64,000 bases of DNA, from assembly GCA_001189345.1 (NCBI GenBank), contig LFKV01000039.1, positions 43,917 through 107,916 on the forward strand. The letters are read 5' to 3'. Shown here in pieces: positions 16,465 through 27,078 of the stretch. The notes under the pieces were generated by a model. It did not search any database, was not told the DNA's origin, and saw only the letters and a list, made by a program, of their open reading frames with translations. The first letter of the stretch is position 1, and the number at the start of each line of letters is the position of its first letter. The DNA is from Candidatus Paraburkholderia kirkii. Its GTDB lineage: Bacteria > Pseudomonadota > Gammaproteobacteria > Burkholderiales > Burkholderiaceae. The translations under genes were made by a program, and so were the position numbers.

Positions 16465-18387
16465 TCACGACGACTTGCGCACGCGCAGATACCAGTCACA
16501 CAGGAGGCGCACCTGCTTCGGCGTGTAGCCCTTCGCGACCATGCGGTTGACGAAGTCCTCGTGCTTGCGTTGCTCTTCCGCCGACCCCTTCGCGTTGAAC
16601 GAAATCACCGGCAGAAGTTCTTCCGTGTTGGAGAACATCTTCTTTTCGATCACCACGCGCAGCTTCTCATAGCTGATCCACGCGGGGTTCTTGCCGCCGT
16701 TGGCCGCACGCGCGCGCAACACGAAGTTCACGATCTCGTTGCGGAAGTCCTTCGGGTTGCTGATGCCCGCGGGCTTCTCGATCTTCTCCAGCTCGGCGTT
16801 CAAGGTCGCGCGGTCGAAGCTCTCGCCGGTGTCGTGATCGCGGAACTCCTGATCCTGAATCCAGAAGTCCGCGTACGTCACGTAGCGGTCGAAGATGTTC
16901 TGTCCATACTCCGAATACGACTCGAGGTAAGCAGTCTGAATCTCCTTCCCGATGAACTCGGCGTAGCGCGAAGCCAGCACGTCCTTGATGAACGACAGAT
17001 ACTTCTGCTCCGTTTCCGGCGGAAACTGCTCGCGCTCGATCTGCTGTTCGAGCATGTACATCAGGTGCACGGGGTTGGCGGCCACTTCGGTCGAGTCGAA
17101 GTTGAAGACGCGCGACAGGATCTTAAACACGAAACGCGTGGAGACACCCGTCATGCCTTCGTCGACCCCGGCGTAGTCGCGATACTCCTGATACGACTTC
17201 GCCTTCGGGTCGGTGTCCTTCAGGTTCTCGCCGTCGTAGACCTGCATCTTCGAGAAGAGGCTCGAGTTCTCGGGCTCGTGCAGACGCGTGAGCACGGCCA
17301 TCTGCGCCATCATCTTGAGCGTGCCCGGCGCGCACACCGCTTCCGCCAGGGACGAGTTGCGCAGAAGCTTCTCGTAGATCTTGACCTCTTCGCTGTAGCG
17401 CAGGCAGTACGGCACCTTCACGACGAAGATCCGGTCGAGCAATGCCTCGTTGTTCTTGTTGTTGCGGAAGGCCTTCCACTCCGACTCGTTCGAGTGCGCG
17501 AGGATGATGCCGTCGAACGGAATCGCGCCGAAGCCTTCCGTGCCCTTAAAGTTGCCTTCCTGAGTTGCGGTGAGCAGCGGGTGCAGCACCTTGATCGGTG
17601 CCTTGAACATTTCGACGAATTCCAGCAAGCCCTGATTGGCGAGGCACAGGCCGCCGGAGTAGCTGTATGCGTCCGCGTCGTCCTGCGAGTAGGTTTCGAG
17701 CTTGCGGATATCCACCTTGCCGACGAGCGACGAGATGTCCTGGTTGTTCTCGTCGCCAGGCTCGGTCTTGGCGATGCCGATCTGACGAAGGATGGAAGGA
17801 TAGCGGCGCACCACGCGGAACTTGCGGATGTCGCCGTTGTACTCGTGCAGGCGCTTGACCGCCCACGGAGAAAGAATGCTCTTCAGGTAGCGACGTGGAA
17901 TGCCGTACTGCTCTTCGAGCACCGGGCCGTCCTCGTCGTAGTCGAAGAGCCCGAGCGGCGATTCGTTGACCGGCGAGCCCTTCAGCGAGTAGAACGACAC
18001 GCGCTCCATGAGCTGCTTCAGTCGTTCGGCGATTGACGACTTGCCGCCGCCCACCGGACCCAGCAGATACAGGATCTGCTTCTTCTCCTCCAGACCCTGT
18101 GCCGCGTGCCGGAAATACGACACGACGTTTTCGATCACTTCCTCCATTCCGTAGAACTCGCGGAACGCAGGATACACCTTGATGATCTTGTTTGCAAACA
18201 CACGCGATAGACGCGGGTCGAGGCGAGTGTCAACCATCTCCGGTTCCCCGATGGCCGTCAACATGCGTTCGCCCGCTGTTGCATATGTGGCAGGATCTTC
18301 TTTGCAGAGCGCAAGATATTCTTCGAGCGAGAATTCCTCCTCGCGGGTTTTTTCGAAGCGGGTCGCGAAACTGCTGTAGATATCCAT
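16465..18387 (-). CDS. yeaG: PrkA-type serine protein kinase / AAA+ protein YeaG
   Basis: Intact, 640 residues, start MDIYSSFATRFEKTREEEFS with a GAGGAGGT ribosome site. The N-terminal AAA+ module has Walker A LLGPVGGGKSSIAERL and the usual conserved FVVKVPYCLRYSEEVKIYEK. The C-terminal PrkA domain follows, ending GYTPKQVRLLCDWYLRVRKSS. The E. coli homologue is a stress- and starvation-induced kinase/protease acting with YeaH. It is the promoter-proximal gene of the yeaG-yeaH-spoVR unit. The long 5' region (18388-18810) probably holds the promoter, but I see no unmistakable sigma-54 or sigma-S box. Complete preservation amid widespread decay implies selection. Confidence 0.94.
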   Translation of the reverse strand: MDIYSSFATRFEKTREEEFSLEEYLALCKEDPATYATAGERMLTAIGEPEMVDTRLDPRLSRVFANKIIKVYPAFREFYGMEEVIENVVSYFRHAAQGLEEKKQILYLLGPVGGGKSSIAERLKQLMERVSFYSLKGSPVNESPLGLFDYDEDGPVLEEQYGIPRRYLKSILSPWAVKRLHEYNGDIRKFRVVRRYPSILRQIGIAKTEPGDENNQDISSLVGKVDIRKLETYSQDDADAYSYSGGLCLANQGLLEFVEMFKAPIKVLHPLLTATQEGNFKGTEGFGAIPFDGIILAHSNESEWKAFRNNKNNEALLDRIFVVKVPYCLRYSEEVKIYEKLLRNSSLAEAVCAPGTLKMMAQMAVLTRLHEPENSSLFSKMQVYDGENLKDTDPKAKSYQEYRDYAGVDEGMTGVSTRFVFKILSRVFNFDSTEVAANPVHLMYMLEQQIEREQFPPETEQKYLSFIKDVLASRYAEFIGKEIQTAYLESYSEYGQNIFDRYVTYADFWIQDQEFRDHDTGESFDRATLNAELEKIEKPAGISNPKDFRNEIVNFVLRARAANGGKNPAWISYEKLRVVIEKKMFSNTEELLPVISFNAKGSAEEQRKHEDFVNRMVAKGYTPKQVRLLCDWYLRVRKSS

Positions 18388-18810
18388 GCTACCTCCTCGC
18401 CGAAGTCAGAAAGCTATGTCGTGCGCAACGCGCGTAATCGAAACGACCTCGCCTGAAATCATCCTAAACCCTTTCGAATTTTTTTTCACGCACTTGCGTT
18501 GCTCATTTGCTTCGAAGAATTCCTAGCTTGGTGAGCTATTTTCGTTCACCTACAATCCTCATCCCGATGTCGATATCGTCCCTGCCTGTTCGCTTCCCCG
18601 TGCTTTCAGTACTTATCCGCAGCGCCTATCCGCCATCGCAAAGCGGTTTTCGCGCGTGCGCTCCAGGGCCTGCCGGCTGGCAGTCGAAGCCTCGCCCTGC
18701 TGCTCGCATCCCGATGTGACATACGTGTGCGCGGCGTCACCGGATGCGGTAGATTCAGCGCGCGACGTCGTCAATAACCGTTCCCGACGCATGGTGTGGA
18801 CTTGCTCCCG
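18388..18810. other. Intergenic region upstream of yeaG
   Basis: About 420 bases with lower GC than the surroundings near 18440-18560, including an A/T-rich tract around 18480-18488. No convincing gene or RNA was found. It presumably contains the yeaG promoter and leader on the minus strand; the part toward 18800 borders the IS3 remnant. Confidence 0.4.
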
Positions 18811-18814
18811 CATA

Positions 18815-19686
18815 ACCGGACAGCCGGTCCCGCTTAGGTTGGAGGATTTGCTTGCCGATGAAACTCGCGCGGCGAGCGGTATTTAAGGGCGCTATGCGGG
18901 TGTGACTCGTTATCGTGGTCGAACGCGATGGCCAGATTTTGCAGCGCCGTCCTGGCGTCGGGTTTCGGCATCCACGAAACGTAATCACGCTTTATCGTTT
19001 CGTAATCACGCTTTATCGTTTTAACGAAGCTCTCGGCCATCCCGTTGCTTTGCGGACTTCTGACGGGTGTCGTTACTGGCTTCAGTCCGATTTTTCGAGA
19101 GAACTTCAATGTGTCATCGGCAATGTAGCAGGAACCATCGTCGCTTAACCACTCGACTTCCCTGTCGGCCTTCAACGCGCCGGTGAAGCGGTTCTCGACG
19201 GCTTGAAGCATGACGTCACGCACCATATCGCCAGTGTAACCGCCTGTGCTCGCGGCCCAACTCATGGCTTCGCGGTCGCAACAGTCGAGTGCGAAGACGA
19301 CACGCAATGGGACACCGGCATCGCAGCGGAATTCGAAGCCATCCGAGCACCAGCGCATGTTGCTGCTATCCACCGCGACCTTGCCGTCATGCCGACGCGT
19401 AGACGAGGCGTGCCGAGGGCGATGTTCAAGCAGCAGGCCGTGGCGACGCATCACGCTCAGATGCCGGCACCACGTGCTCGCCGGCAGACCGCCGATAGGC
19501 TCCTGTCCTGATAGAGCTTGCGCCAGCCGAAGACTTGGTTGGCATTCACTTGATGTCGGCGAGCGACGCCAGAGACCGTTGCACCGGGCTCGAAAGTCTC
19601 GCGAACTATCGCTAGTTTCTCTTCAATTGAACGCCGGCGGCGCTGCTCCGGCTGGGTCAGAACTTCTAGAGGTTCCACGTTGTGAC
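18815..19686 (-). mobile_element. IS3-family remnant (orfA and orfB pieces)
   Basis: Minus-strand remains of a two-gene IS3-type element. The orfA part (about 19680-19460) has [20 protein letters not shown] and the [23 protein letters not shown], then stops. The orfB part (19454-18834) has the DDE integrase core: FALDCCDREAMSWAAS, SDDGSCYIADDTLKF, SPQSNGMAESFVKTIKRDY, and the C-terminal PHSALKYRSPREFHR. The linker between the two genes and the orfB N-terminus are deleted. A 21-bp tandem duplication (at ~18980-19021) repeats TIKRDY within orfB. The upstream end is cut by IS630 copy 2. Not capable of transposition. Confidence 0.85.
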
Positions 19687-19688
19687 TA

Positions 19689-20802
19689 TTCCATTGCGTC
19701 ATTGAATTGGCACTGGTCGAATCCGGCGCGAAGGATCGTCATATTTCCACTTGATCGGTTTCGGGTTCTTGTTGTGTTCGCGGATGTATCGGCATCAGTT
19801 TGCGATCCCAATCCTTCACCGAAGTGAAGATGCCGCGAGCGATCACTTCACGCTGAATGCGCGAGAACCAGTTCTCCACCTGGTTGAGCCACGACGAGTA
19901 GGTCGGCGTGAAGTGCAGGTGCACGTTGCGCTGCGCATCAAGGAAGTCGGCAACCCGCTGCGTCTTATGGCTGCTGACGTTGTCGCAGATCGCGTGGATT
20001 TCCCGGCGTTTGGGCTGGCTGGCGACGACGTCGGTCAGGAAGGCCACGAACTGCTCGCTGGTGTGGCGCGCCACCGTCTTGCCCAGCACCTCGCCGGTGG
20101 CAGTATTGAACGCCGCGAACAGGCTGAGCGTGCCGTTGCGCTTGTACTCGAAGCCGTGACTCTCGGCGCGCCCGGGCGACAGCGGCAGCATACGGTCCTT
20201 GCGATCGAGTGCCTGGATCGCGGTCTTCTCGTCCACGCAGAACACCGCTGCGTGCGCCGGCGGGTTCAGGTACAGCCCGATCACGTCGGCTGCCTTGGTC
20301 TCGAAGTCCGGGTCGTTGGAGACCATGTGCCGCTCCAACTGCTGCGGCTTGATGCCGTGCTTGCGCCAGATGCGCTGCACGGCCGAGACCGATACGTCGC
20401 CGAGTTCTGCTGCGAGCTTGTAGCTACTCCAGTGTGTCGAACCGTCGGCGGGTTTGTGCTTGAGGGTGCACTTGAGCACCCGCGCTTCCAGTTTGGCCGG
20501 TGGCTGCGTAGGCGCCCGCCCGCGGTGCCGGGCGTACATGCCGGCTAGTCGCTCGCTGAGGAAGCGCCCCGACCAGCGTGCGATGAAGCGCGAATCGCAA
20601 CCCAGTGTGCGCATGATACTGTCGCGCGATTCGCCGTCCTCGAGCATCAGGATCAACTTTGCGCGTCGCACGTCCGCCGCACGCACCGTTCGGCTGCGCG
20701 CCGCCGACAACAGTTGCTCACGTTCGATATCTGTCAGGTTCATTTTGACCCATGACCTGTATCTGAACACAGACAGGGTGCTAATTCAATGACGCAGTGC
20801 AA
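19689..20802 (-). mobile_element. IS630-family insertion sequence, copy 2
   Basis: The same 1114-bp element as copy 1, in opposite orientation, flanked by TA at 19687-19688 and 20803-20804. Its left inverted repeat differs from copy 1 by one base (GCGTCATTG instead of GCGTTATTG). On one side lies the start of the IS3 orfA, on the other the TPR glycosyltransferase gene, which is cut after HIDIAL. The other part of that gene lies beside copy 3. Confidence 0.92.
19739..20743 (-). CDS. IS630-family transposase (copy 2)
   Basis: Identical in protein sequence to copy 1 over the whole length, including the DDE residues and the frameshifted C-terminal tail after RKLM. The start is placed at MNLTDIEREQLL; an in-frame GTG 27 bases upstream is the alternative. 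Confidence 0.9.
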   Translation of the reverse strand: MNLTDIEREQLLSAARSRTVRAADVRRAKLILMLEDGESRDSIMRTLGCDSRFIARWSGRFLSERLAGMYARHRGRAPTQPPAKLEARVLKCTLKHKPADGSTHWSSYKLAAELGDVSVSAVQRIWRKHGIKPQQLERHMVSNDPDFETKAADVIGLYLNPPAHAAVFCVDEKTAIQALDRKDRMLPLSPGRAESHGFEYKRNGTLSLFAAFNTATGEVLGKTVARHTSEQFVAFLTDVVASQPKRREIHAICDNVSSHKTQRVADFLDAQRNVHLHFTPTYSSWLNQVENWFSRIQREVIARGIFTSVKDWDRKLMPIHPRTQQEPETDQVEI

Positions 20803-22782
20803 TAGCGCGATATCGATATGACGGTACGTATCCATATACCGTTCGCGCGGTCGGTAATCTACGAAGTTCAGTCGCGAGGCTTCAATGCCCATCGTTTCAA
20901 ACTTACGAACCACGGCTTCGCGCGCGCTTCCCCAGGCAAGTAAAAGCATCAAGGCGGAGCCAGGTAGGCGACTCATCACCTGCGCCCACAGCTCGAACGT
21001 TCGATCGTTCAGCTTGCAGGGATTGTTGAGGCAGCCGAAAGTAATGTGCCCCTTCTCATCCGCAGGAAGTGCACTCACGACATGCTCTTTATTCAACGGC
21101 TCGTAACACCAGAACGTGTCGGGCAAGCGAATGGACTTCTCGCTGTAACGATCATCGCCATCGGAATCGATGGGATCGAGCCACGGATCCGTCAACCGGT
21201 AATCGATCGCACTGCTGCCAGTCGTCCCCGGATAGACCAGCCATGCGACCTGCACCAGCGCAGGCTTGCGCGCGAAAAGCTGCGGACGCCCCCTCGACAT
21301 ATGCATGGTCAGATCGACCAGAATGTCGATGCGGTCTTCCGTGATCCGCGTAGCGAGTTGCTCGTCGTCGAGTTCGTGCACGTCACGCCAGACATCGGAC
21401 AACTGTGCAATCTCGTCCGTTACGCTGTCAGGCTTTTTCGACGCTCGAATAGCAATAGACCTCCACCGCCTCGTGGTCGTGGTTACGTAGCAGCGGCAGC
21501 ATGAACAAGGCCTGACAATGGTTCCGGAAATCCGGTGACACGTACCCGATCCGAAGCCGCCGTGAAGGCGTGAAGTAGTTGCCGTATTTCACGAAACGCG
21601 ATGCATACGGCGCCTCGAAATGCGCAGCGAAACGCCGGCCTTCCTCGAGCACGTCGTAGCCGTCTTCGCTGAAGAAAGTGAGCGAATAGGCGAGATTCGA
21701 ATGCGCAACAGGCAGTCTGGATCGAGCTCGATGGCACGACGGAAGCAATTCAACGCCTCTTCAATGTTCCCAGAGCTCTTCGCGAGCAACACGTTGCCCA
21801 GCCCCACGTGGCCAGCGGCAAGCCGCGGCTTGAGTTCGATCACGCGGCGCGACACGGCTTCGGCTTCATCGAGCTTGCGAATGTCCTTGAGAAACAGCCC
21901 GAAGTTGTACACCGCTCCCCAATGATTCGGATCGAACTCGAGAGCGCTTCGGTAGGCAGCTTCTGCCTCCCCTCCTCGCCCGGTTTCCTTCAGGACGTTG
22001 CCTAGATTGGACCATGCGACCGCGAACCGCGGATCGAGCTCCAGCGCGCGGCGGAAAACCGATTCGGCTTCGACGAACATTTTGTGCTCGGCGAGAACGG
22101 TACCCAGGCTGTTATGCGCCTCCGCCCAATTCGGACGGAGTTCGACCGCCCGGCGGAGATGCACCTGAGCCTCCGCCAAATTACTTTTTTTTTCAGCAGC
22201 TTGCCGAAATTGAAACGGAAGTCCGCAGTGTCAGGATCGAGCTCGATGGCACGGCGATACGCCGTTTTCGGCATCCGCAACATGGTTCTGCTCGTCGTGA
22301 ATTCGCGCGAGATTGTGATGCACGATAGCAAAGCCCGGATCGATTGCAAGTGCGCGGCGCTGTGCGTTCTCGGCGTCCGCATATCGCTTTTGCGCCTTCA
22401 ACGCGAGGCCGAGATCCGATTCCCCTGCCGCGCTTTTTATTTTCGAAAGTGAAACCTGAATCAGCGATTCAGCCTTGATGGGATCACCATCGAGAAGATG
22501 GATTACGCCGAGAAGATGATTGGCGCCCGGATGACTCCGCGTCGCGCTCAGAATCGCGTCGCACTGCGCGGACATGATCGCCCGCGCGAAAACTCGCCAG
22601 CGCGGATTCGAATGAACCGATGGATGCCTGTCCGGTAGCTTGCACGTTCTGCTTCCTTTGCCGATGCGTTTGCGGAGGCCGAGCGAAGGATCGACTTCGC
22701 TGGTTTCATGAGCCGGCGCAAAGGTGCGATGTGCCGACAGACGCAATGGTAGGAAGCGAGGGAAATCGCTGCTATCGAACAA
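20803..22782 (-). pseudogene. TPR O-linked GlcNAc transferase-like (SPINDLY-type) glycosyltransferase, N-terminal and middle part, decayed
   Basis: A long tetratricopeptide array is spread over several frames. Units such as ALAIDPGFAIVHHNLARIHD, AYRRAIELDPDTADFRFNFG, HLRRAVELRPNWAEAHNSLG and RALELDPRFAVAWSNLGNVL are followed by the Glyco_transf_41 catalytic domain (RLRIGYVSPDFRNH, VDLTMHMSRGRPQLFARKPA, VQVAWLVYPGTTGSSAIDYR, FGCLNNPCKLN). At least four frameshifts occur, one in a run of nine T near 22183. The gene stops at YRHIDIAL next to IS630 copy 2. The final ~60 residues lie at 31838-32040 on the plus strand beside copy 3; ~45-60 residues between the pieces are missing. Family members glycosylate proteins such as adhesins or flagellin. 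Confidence 0.85.
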
Positions 22783-22915
22783 TTCCTAATTTGAGATGCG
22801 GCGCCCGACAGACATGGAGACGCGTTCGATCAGAAAAACCGTCTCCGGACGGAAGGCGCGAGCACAACCGATGCGTTTCTTCAAGCATTTCCACAGAATT
22901 TCACGCGCAGAAATA

Positions 22916-22943
22916 GAAACGCGGCGGAAATCCGCCGCGTTTC
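22916..22943 (-). terminator. Intrinsic terminator downstream of maeB
   Basis: A perfect 13-bp stem (GAAACGCGGCGGA / TCCGCCGCGTTTC) with a two-base loop, ~32 bases beyond the maeB stop. On the minus strand it is followed by TATTTCT, a weak T tract. Confidence 0.7.
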
Positions 22944-22974
22944 GCGCAACAAACACCACCTCAATTTTTTCACA

Positions 22975-25269
22975 TCACCGCGCCGCCGACGCATCCGCCA
23001 CCAGCAACGCCGTCATGTTGACGATCCGTCGCACCGTCGCCGACGCGGTCAGCACATGCACCGGCTTCGCCGCGCCGAGCAGGATCGGCCCGATAGCGAT
23101 GTTGTTGCCCGCCGCCGTCTTTAGCAGGTTGTAGGAGATGTTCGCCGCATCGATGTTCGGCAGGATCAGCAGATTCGCGTCGCCTTCGAGCGTCGAGTCG
23201 GGCAGCACTTCCTTGCGCAACCGTGCGTCGAGCGCGACGTCGCCGTGCATTTCGCCGTCGACATCGAGATCGGGGGCGCGCTCCTTCAGGATCGCGAGCA
23301 CGTCGCGCATCTTCTGCGCGGTCGGTGCATTGCTGGAGCCGAAGTTCGAATGCGACAGCAACGCGATCTTCGGCACGATGCCGAAGCGCTTCACCTCCTC
23401 CGCCGCCATGATCGTGATTTCGGCGAGCTGCTCGGGCGTCGGATCGACGTTCACGTGCGTATCGACGATGAAAATCTGTCGGCCCGACAGCACAAGCGCG
23501 TTCATCGCCGCATAGACCTTCGCACCTTGCTTCTTGCCGATCACCTGATCGATGAAATGCAGGTGACGATGCGTCGTGCTCACCGTGCCGCAGATCATGC
23601 CGTCGGCTTCGCCCTTCTGCACCAGCATCGCGCCGATGAGCGTCGTGCGGCGGCGCATCTCGAGCTTCGCCATCTGCGCGGTGATGCCCTTGCGCGCCAT
23701 CATTTTCGCGTAGGTCTGCCAGAAGTCGCGGTAACGTTCGTCGTGGTCGGTGTCGACCACGGTGAAATCGACATTCGGCGTGAGACGCAGGCCGAATTTG
23801 TGGATGCGCTGCTCGATCACCGCCGGCCGGCCGATGAGAATCGGCTTGGCGATCTTTTCATCGACGGCGATCTGCACCGCGCGCAGCACGCGCTCTTCCT
23901 CGCCCTCCGCGAACACGATGCGCTTCTTCTCCGGCTCCACGCTGCGCGCGAGCTGGAACACGGGCTTCATGGTCGTGCCGCTGTGATAGACGAACTGCTG
24001 CAGATGCTGCTCATAGGCGTCCATGTCCTCGATCGGACGCGTCGCCACGCCGCAATCCATCGCGGCCTTGGCCACCGCCGGTGCGATCTTCACGATGAGA
24101 CGCGGATCGAACGGCTTCGGAATCAGATACTCCGGACCGAACGACAGATCCTGAATGCCGTAGGCCGTCGCGACGATATCGCTCTGCTCCTGACGCGCCA
24201 GTTCCGCGATCACGTTCACCGCCGCGATTTCCATCTCCTTGGTGATGACGGTCGCGCCGACATCGAGCGCGCCGCGGAAGATGAACGGGAAGCAGAGCAC
24301 GTTGTTGACCTGGTTCGGATAATCCGTGCGGCCGGTGGCAAGCACCACGTCCGGACGCACTTCGAGCGCCAGTTCCGGCAGGATTTCCGGCGTCGGGTTC
24401 GCGAGCGCGAGAATCAGCGGCTTCGCGGCCATCTGCTTGACCATGTCCTGCTTGAGCACGCCGCCCGCGGAAAGCCCGAGGAACACGTCGGCGCCTTCGA
24501 TCACCTCGGCAAGCGTGCGCGCGCTGGTCTCGCGGGCGAACAGTTCCTTGTCCGGGTCCATGAGCTCGGTACGGCCCTTGTAGACCACGCCGGCCAGATC
24601 CGTCACGTAGACGTTCTCGCGCTTCGTGCCGAGATCGACGAGCAGGTTCAGGCACGCGAGCGCCGCCGCGCCCGCGCCGGATGCCACGAGCTTCACTTCG
24701 CCGATGTCCTTGCCGACCACCTTCAGACCATTGGTGATCGCTGCCGCGACCACGATCGCCGTGCCGTGCTGATCGTCGTGGAAGACGGGAATCTTCATGC
24801 GCTTGCGGCACTCGCGCTCGACGATGAAGCAGTCCGGCGCCTTGATGTCTTCCAGATTGATGCCACCGAAGGTGGGCTCGAGCGCGGCGATCACGTCCAC
24901 CAGCTTGTGCGGATCGGTTTCGTTCAGCTCGATGTCGAACACGTCGATGCCGGCGAATTTCTTGAACAGCACCGCCTTGCCTTCCATCACCGGCTTGGAA
25001 GCGAGCGGCCCGATGTTGCCGAGGCCGAGCACGGCCGTGCCGTTCGACACGACGCCCACGAGATTGCTGCGCGCGGTGAAACGCGCGGCGTTCAGCGGGT
25101 CTTCAACAATCGCTTCACACGCGAACGCGACGCCCGGCGAGTAAGCGAGCGCGAGGTCGCGCTGGTTGATCATCTGCTTGGTCGGCGCGATCGCGATCTT
25201 CCCGGGAACGGGAAATTCGTGATAGTCGAGCGCGGCTTCGCGCAACTTGGTATTGGCGGGAGTCGTCAT
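22975..25269 (-). CDS. maeB: NADP-dependent malic enzyme with C-terminal phosphotransacetylase-like domain
   Basis: An intact protein of 764 residues from [20 protein letters not shown]; an upstream ATG would add 19 unlikely residues. It decarboxylates malate to pyruvate with reduction of NADP. The N-terminal malic enzyme domain contains [19 protein letters not shown], the metal region [20 protein letters not shown], and the nucleotide fold [18 protein letters not shown]. The C-terminal half (from about residue 430) resembles phosphate acetyltransferase ([37 protein letters not shown]) and in MaeB serves regulation and assembly rather than catalysis. It is a stand-alone gene with its own terminator, consistent with central metabolism being kept. 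Confidence 0.95.
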   Translation of the reverse strand: MTTPANTKLREAALDYHEFPVPGKIAIAPTKQMINQRDLALAYSPGVAFACEAIVEDPLNAARFTARSNLVGVVSNGTAVLGLGNIGPLASKPVMEGKAVLFKKFAGIDVFDIELNETDPHKLVDVIAALEPTFGGINLEDIKAPDCFIVERECRKRMKIPVFHDDQHGTAIVVAAAITNGLKVVGKDIGEVKLVASGAGAAALACLNLLVDLGTKRENVYVTDLAGVVYKGRTELMDPDKELFARETSARTLAEVIEGADVFLGLSAGGVLKQDMVKQMAAKPLILALANPTPEILPELALEVRPDVVLATGRTDYPNQVNNVLCFPFIFRGALDVGATVITKEMEIAAVNVIAELARQEQSDIVATAYGIQDLSFGPEYLIPKPFDPRLIVKIAPAVAKAAMDCGVATRPIEDMDAYEQHLQQFVYHSGTTMKPVFQLARSVEPEKKRIVFAEGEEERVLRAVQIAVDEKIAKPILIGRPAVIEQRIHKFGLRLTPNVDFTVVDTDHDERYRDFWQTYAKMMARKGITAQMAKLEMRRRTTLIGAMLVQKGEADGMICGTVSTTHRHLHFIDQVIGKKQGAKVYAAMNALVLSGRQIFIVDTHVNVDPTPEQLAEITIMAAEEVKRFGIVPKIALLSHSNFGSSNAPTAQKMRDVLAILKERAPDLDVDGEMHGDVALDARLRKEVLPDSTLEGDANLLILPNIDAANISYNLLKTAAGNNIAIGPILLGAAKPVHVLTASATVRRIVNMTALLVADASAAR

Positions 25270-25523
25270 AAGGCGGGCTAGCAGTGCGTGATTTAGAATG
25301 GAAGTTCGAACACATTGTAGCGCCATTCAGAAGCAGTTTCGGACCGCGCTCCATGCATTTCGACTACAAGTGCCGTGACTGGAAAACGTCTGATCGCTTT
25401 GCGCGGCAAGGCTTGCGACGCATCGCCCGATTTTTTCGAGACACGCGGCGGACGCTTTCGAGGCCTTGCGCGCCGCTTCGCTTTCATCTTGCAGCGCACA
25501 AAAAAACATATCCATCGACGACG

Positions 25524-26522
25524 ATGCTCTCCGAGTTTTCACTGATCGACCGTTACTTTGCCCGCCGCGCGACGGCCCCCGCACCGCGTCATGACGACCA
25601 GGCCGCGACGCCGCTCGGCATCGGCGACGACTGCGCGCTCATCGCGCCGCCCGCCGGCAGCCAGCTCGCCATTTCGACGGACATGCTCGTCGAAGGCCGC
25701 CATTTCTTTCCCGATGTCGATCCGCACGCGCTCGGCCACAAGGCACTCGCCGTGAATCTCTCCGATCTCGCCGCGATGGGCGCGAAGCCGCATGCGTTCA
25801 CGCTCGCGCTCGCCTTGCCCCGCGCGGACGAAGCATGGCTCGAGGCATTCGGCGACGGGCTCTTCGCGCTCGCCGAACGCCACGACTGCGCGCTCGTCGG
25901 CGGCGACGCGACGAGCGGGCCGCTCAACATCTGCATCACCGTATTCGGCGACGTGCCGCACGGCGCGGCACTGCGACGCGACGCCGCGCAGCCCGGCGAC
26001 GACATTTGGGTGTCGGGCGCACTGGGCGATGCGCGCGCGGGCCTCGGCGCGATTCGCGGCGAATGGCGCGCACCCGATGCAGCCGTCGCCGCCGACTGGA
26101 AGCGCGCGCTGGAGCGGCCCGAACCGCGCGTCGCGCTGGGCCTCGCGCTGCGGGGCGTCGCGCACGCGGCGCTCGATATCTCCGACGGCCTCGCTGGCGA
26201 TCTCATGCACATCCTGAAGCGTTCGGACGTGCGCGCCGTCGTCGATGCCGACGCGGTGCCCTGCACGGACGCCGTCCGCGCGCTCCCCGAACCGGCGCGC
26301 CGCCAATGCACGCTCGCGGGCGGCGACGACTACGAACTGTGCTTCACCGCGCCGCCGTCGGCGCGCGACGCGCTCGCGGACATTGCGACGCGCGTGAAAG
26401 TGCCGCTGACGCGCATCGGTACAATCGGATCACCGGGTGCACCCGCCATCGCCTGGCGCGATGCCGCGGGTGCCCCGCTCTCCCTGATGTTGCAAGGCTT
26501 CGATCATTTTCATGCAGACTGA
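25524..26522 (+). CDS. thiL: Thiamine-monophosphate kinase
   Basis: 332 residues, start MLSEFSLIDRYFARR. ThiL phosphorylates thiamine monophosphate to the diphosphate cofactor in the cytoplasm. Family hallmarks are present: GIGDDCALIAPPAGSQLAIS (metal/ATP), STDMLVEGRHFF, GHKALAVNLSDLAAMGAKP, ALVGGDATSGPLNI, ALDISDGLAGDLMHI and the C-terminal GGDDYELCFTAP. The length is normal. The gene overlaps pgpA by 11 bases (26512-26522), and the two are co-transcribed in most proteobacteria. No lesions. Confidence 0.95.
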   Translation: MLSEFSLIDRYFARRATAPAPRHDDQAATPLGIGDDCALIAPPAGSQLAISTDMLVEGRHFFPDVDPHALGHKALAVNLSDLAAMGAKPHAFTLALALPRADEAWLEAFGDGLFALAERHDCALVGGDATSGPLNICITVFGDVPHGAALRRDAAQPGDDIWVSGALGDARAGLGAIRGEWRAPDAAVAADWKRALERPEPRVALGLALRGVAHAALDISDGLAGDLMHILKRSDVRAVVDADAVPCTDAVRALPEPARRQCTLAGGDDYELCFTAPPSARDALADIATRVKVPLTRIGTIGSPGAPAIAWRDAAGAPLSLMLQGFDHFHAD

Positions 26523-27042
26523 CCCGACCCTCGCGGGCCAACCGAACGAGTCGCGCGCGCCGCGCAAAGCCAGCGCGCGCTTCATGCTCACGCATCCGCT
26601 TCATGTGCTTTCCCTCGGCTTCGGCAGCGGGCTCTCGCCCTTCGCGCCAGGCACGGTCGGTACGCTCTTCGCGTGGGTGTCGTTCGTCGTGTTCAACCCG
26701 CATCTGACCGTCGCCGAATGGGGCGCGCTGATCGCCGTCGGCTTCGTCGTCGGATGCTGGTTCACCGGCTTCACCGCGAAGAAGATGGGCATCGCGGACC
26801 CCTCGCCGGTCGTGTGGGACGAAATCGTCGCGTTCTGGCTCGTGCTGCTGCTCGTCACGTCCGCCACGTTCACCGGCCAGCTGTGGGCGTTCATCGTGTT
26901 CCGCTTCTTCGACATGGTGAAGCCGCCGCCCATCCGCTATTTCGACCGCCGTTTGAAAGGCGGCTTCGGCATCATGTTCGACGATCTCGTCGCGGCATTC
27001 TTCACGCTGCTCGTGATCGCGCTGTGGCGCATGACCGTCTGA
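26512..27042 (+). CDS. pgpA: Phosphatidylglycerophosphatase A
   Basis: A 176-residue inner-membrane enzyme that dephosphorylates phosphatidylglycerophosphate to phosphatidylglycerol. Visible motifs are LSLGFGSGLSPFAPGTVGTL, VVWDEIVAFWLVLLL (the conserved acidic metal-binding segment) and FRFFDMVKPPPIRYFDRRLK, all classical for PgpA. There are about four hydrophobic segments. The start ATG lies inside the thiL reading frame, so translation is coupled. The arrangement thiL-pgpA-pncC matches other Burkholderiales. Confidence 0.95.
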   Translation: MQTDPTLAGQPNESRAPRKASARFMLTHPLHVLSLGFGSGLSPFAPGTVGTLFAWVSFVVFNPHLTVAEWGALIAVGFVVGCWFTGFTAKKMGIADPSPVVWDEIVAFWLVLLLVTSATFTGQLWAFIVFRFFDMVKPPPIRYFDRRLKGGFGIMFDDLVAAFFTLLVIALWRMTV

Positions 27043-27078
27043 CAGCGCTTTCTTTCTTCTCACCTTCGAGACACCGCC

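Noticed and set aside
23245..25281. A 678-codon open frame on the plus strand across maeB.
   Set aside because: It is the antisense shadow of the well-supported malic enzyme and shows no domain, being His/Arg/Asp rich as such shadows are.
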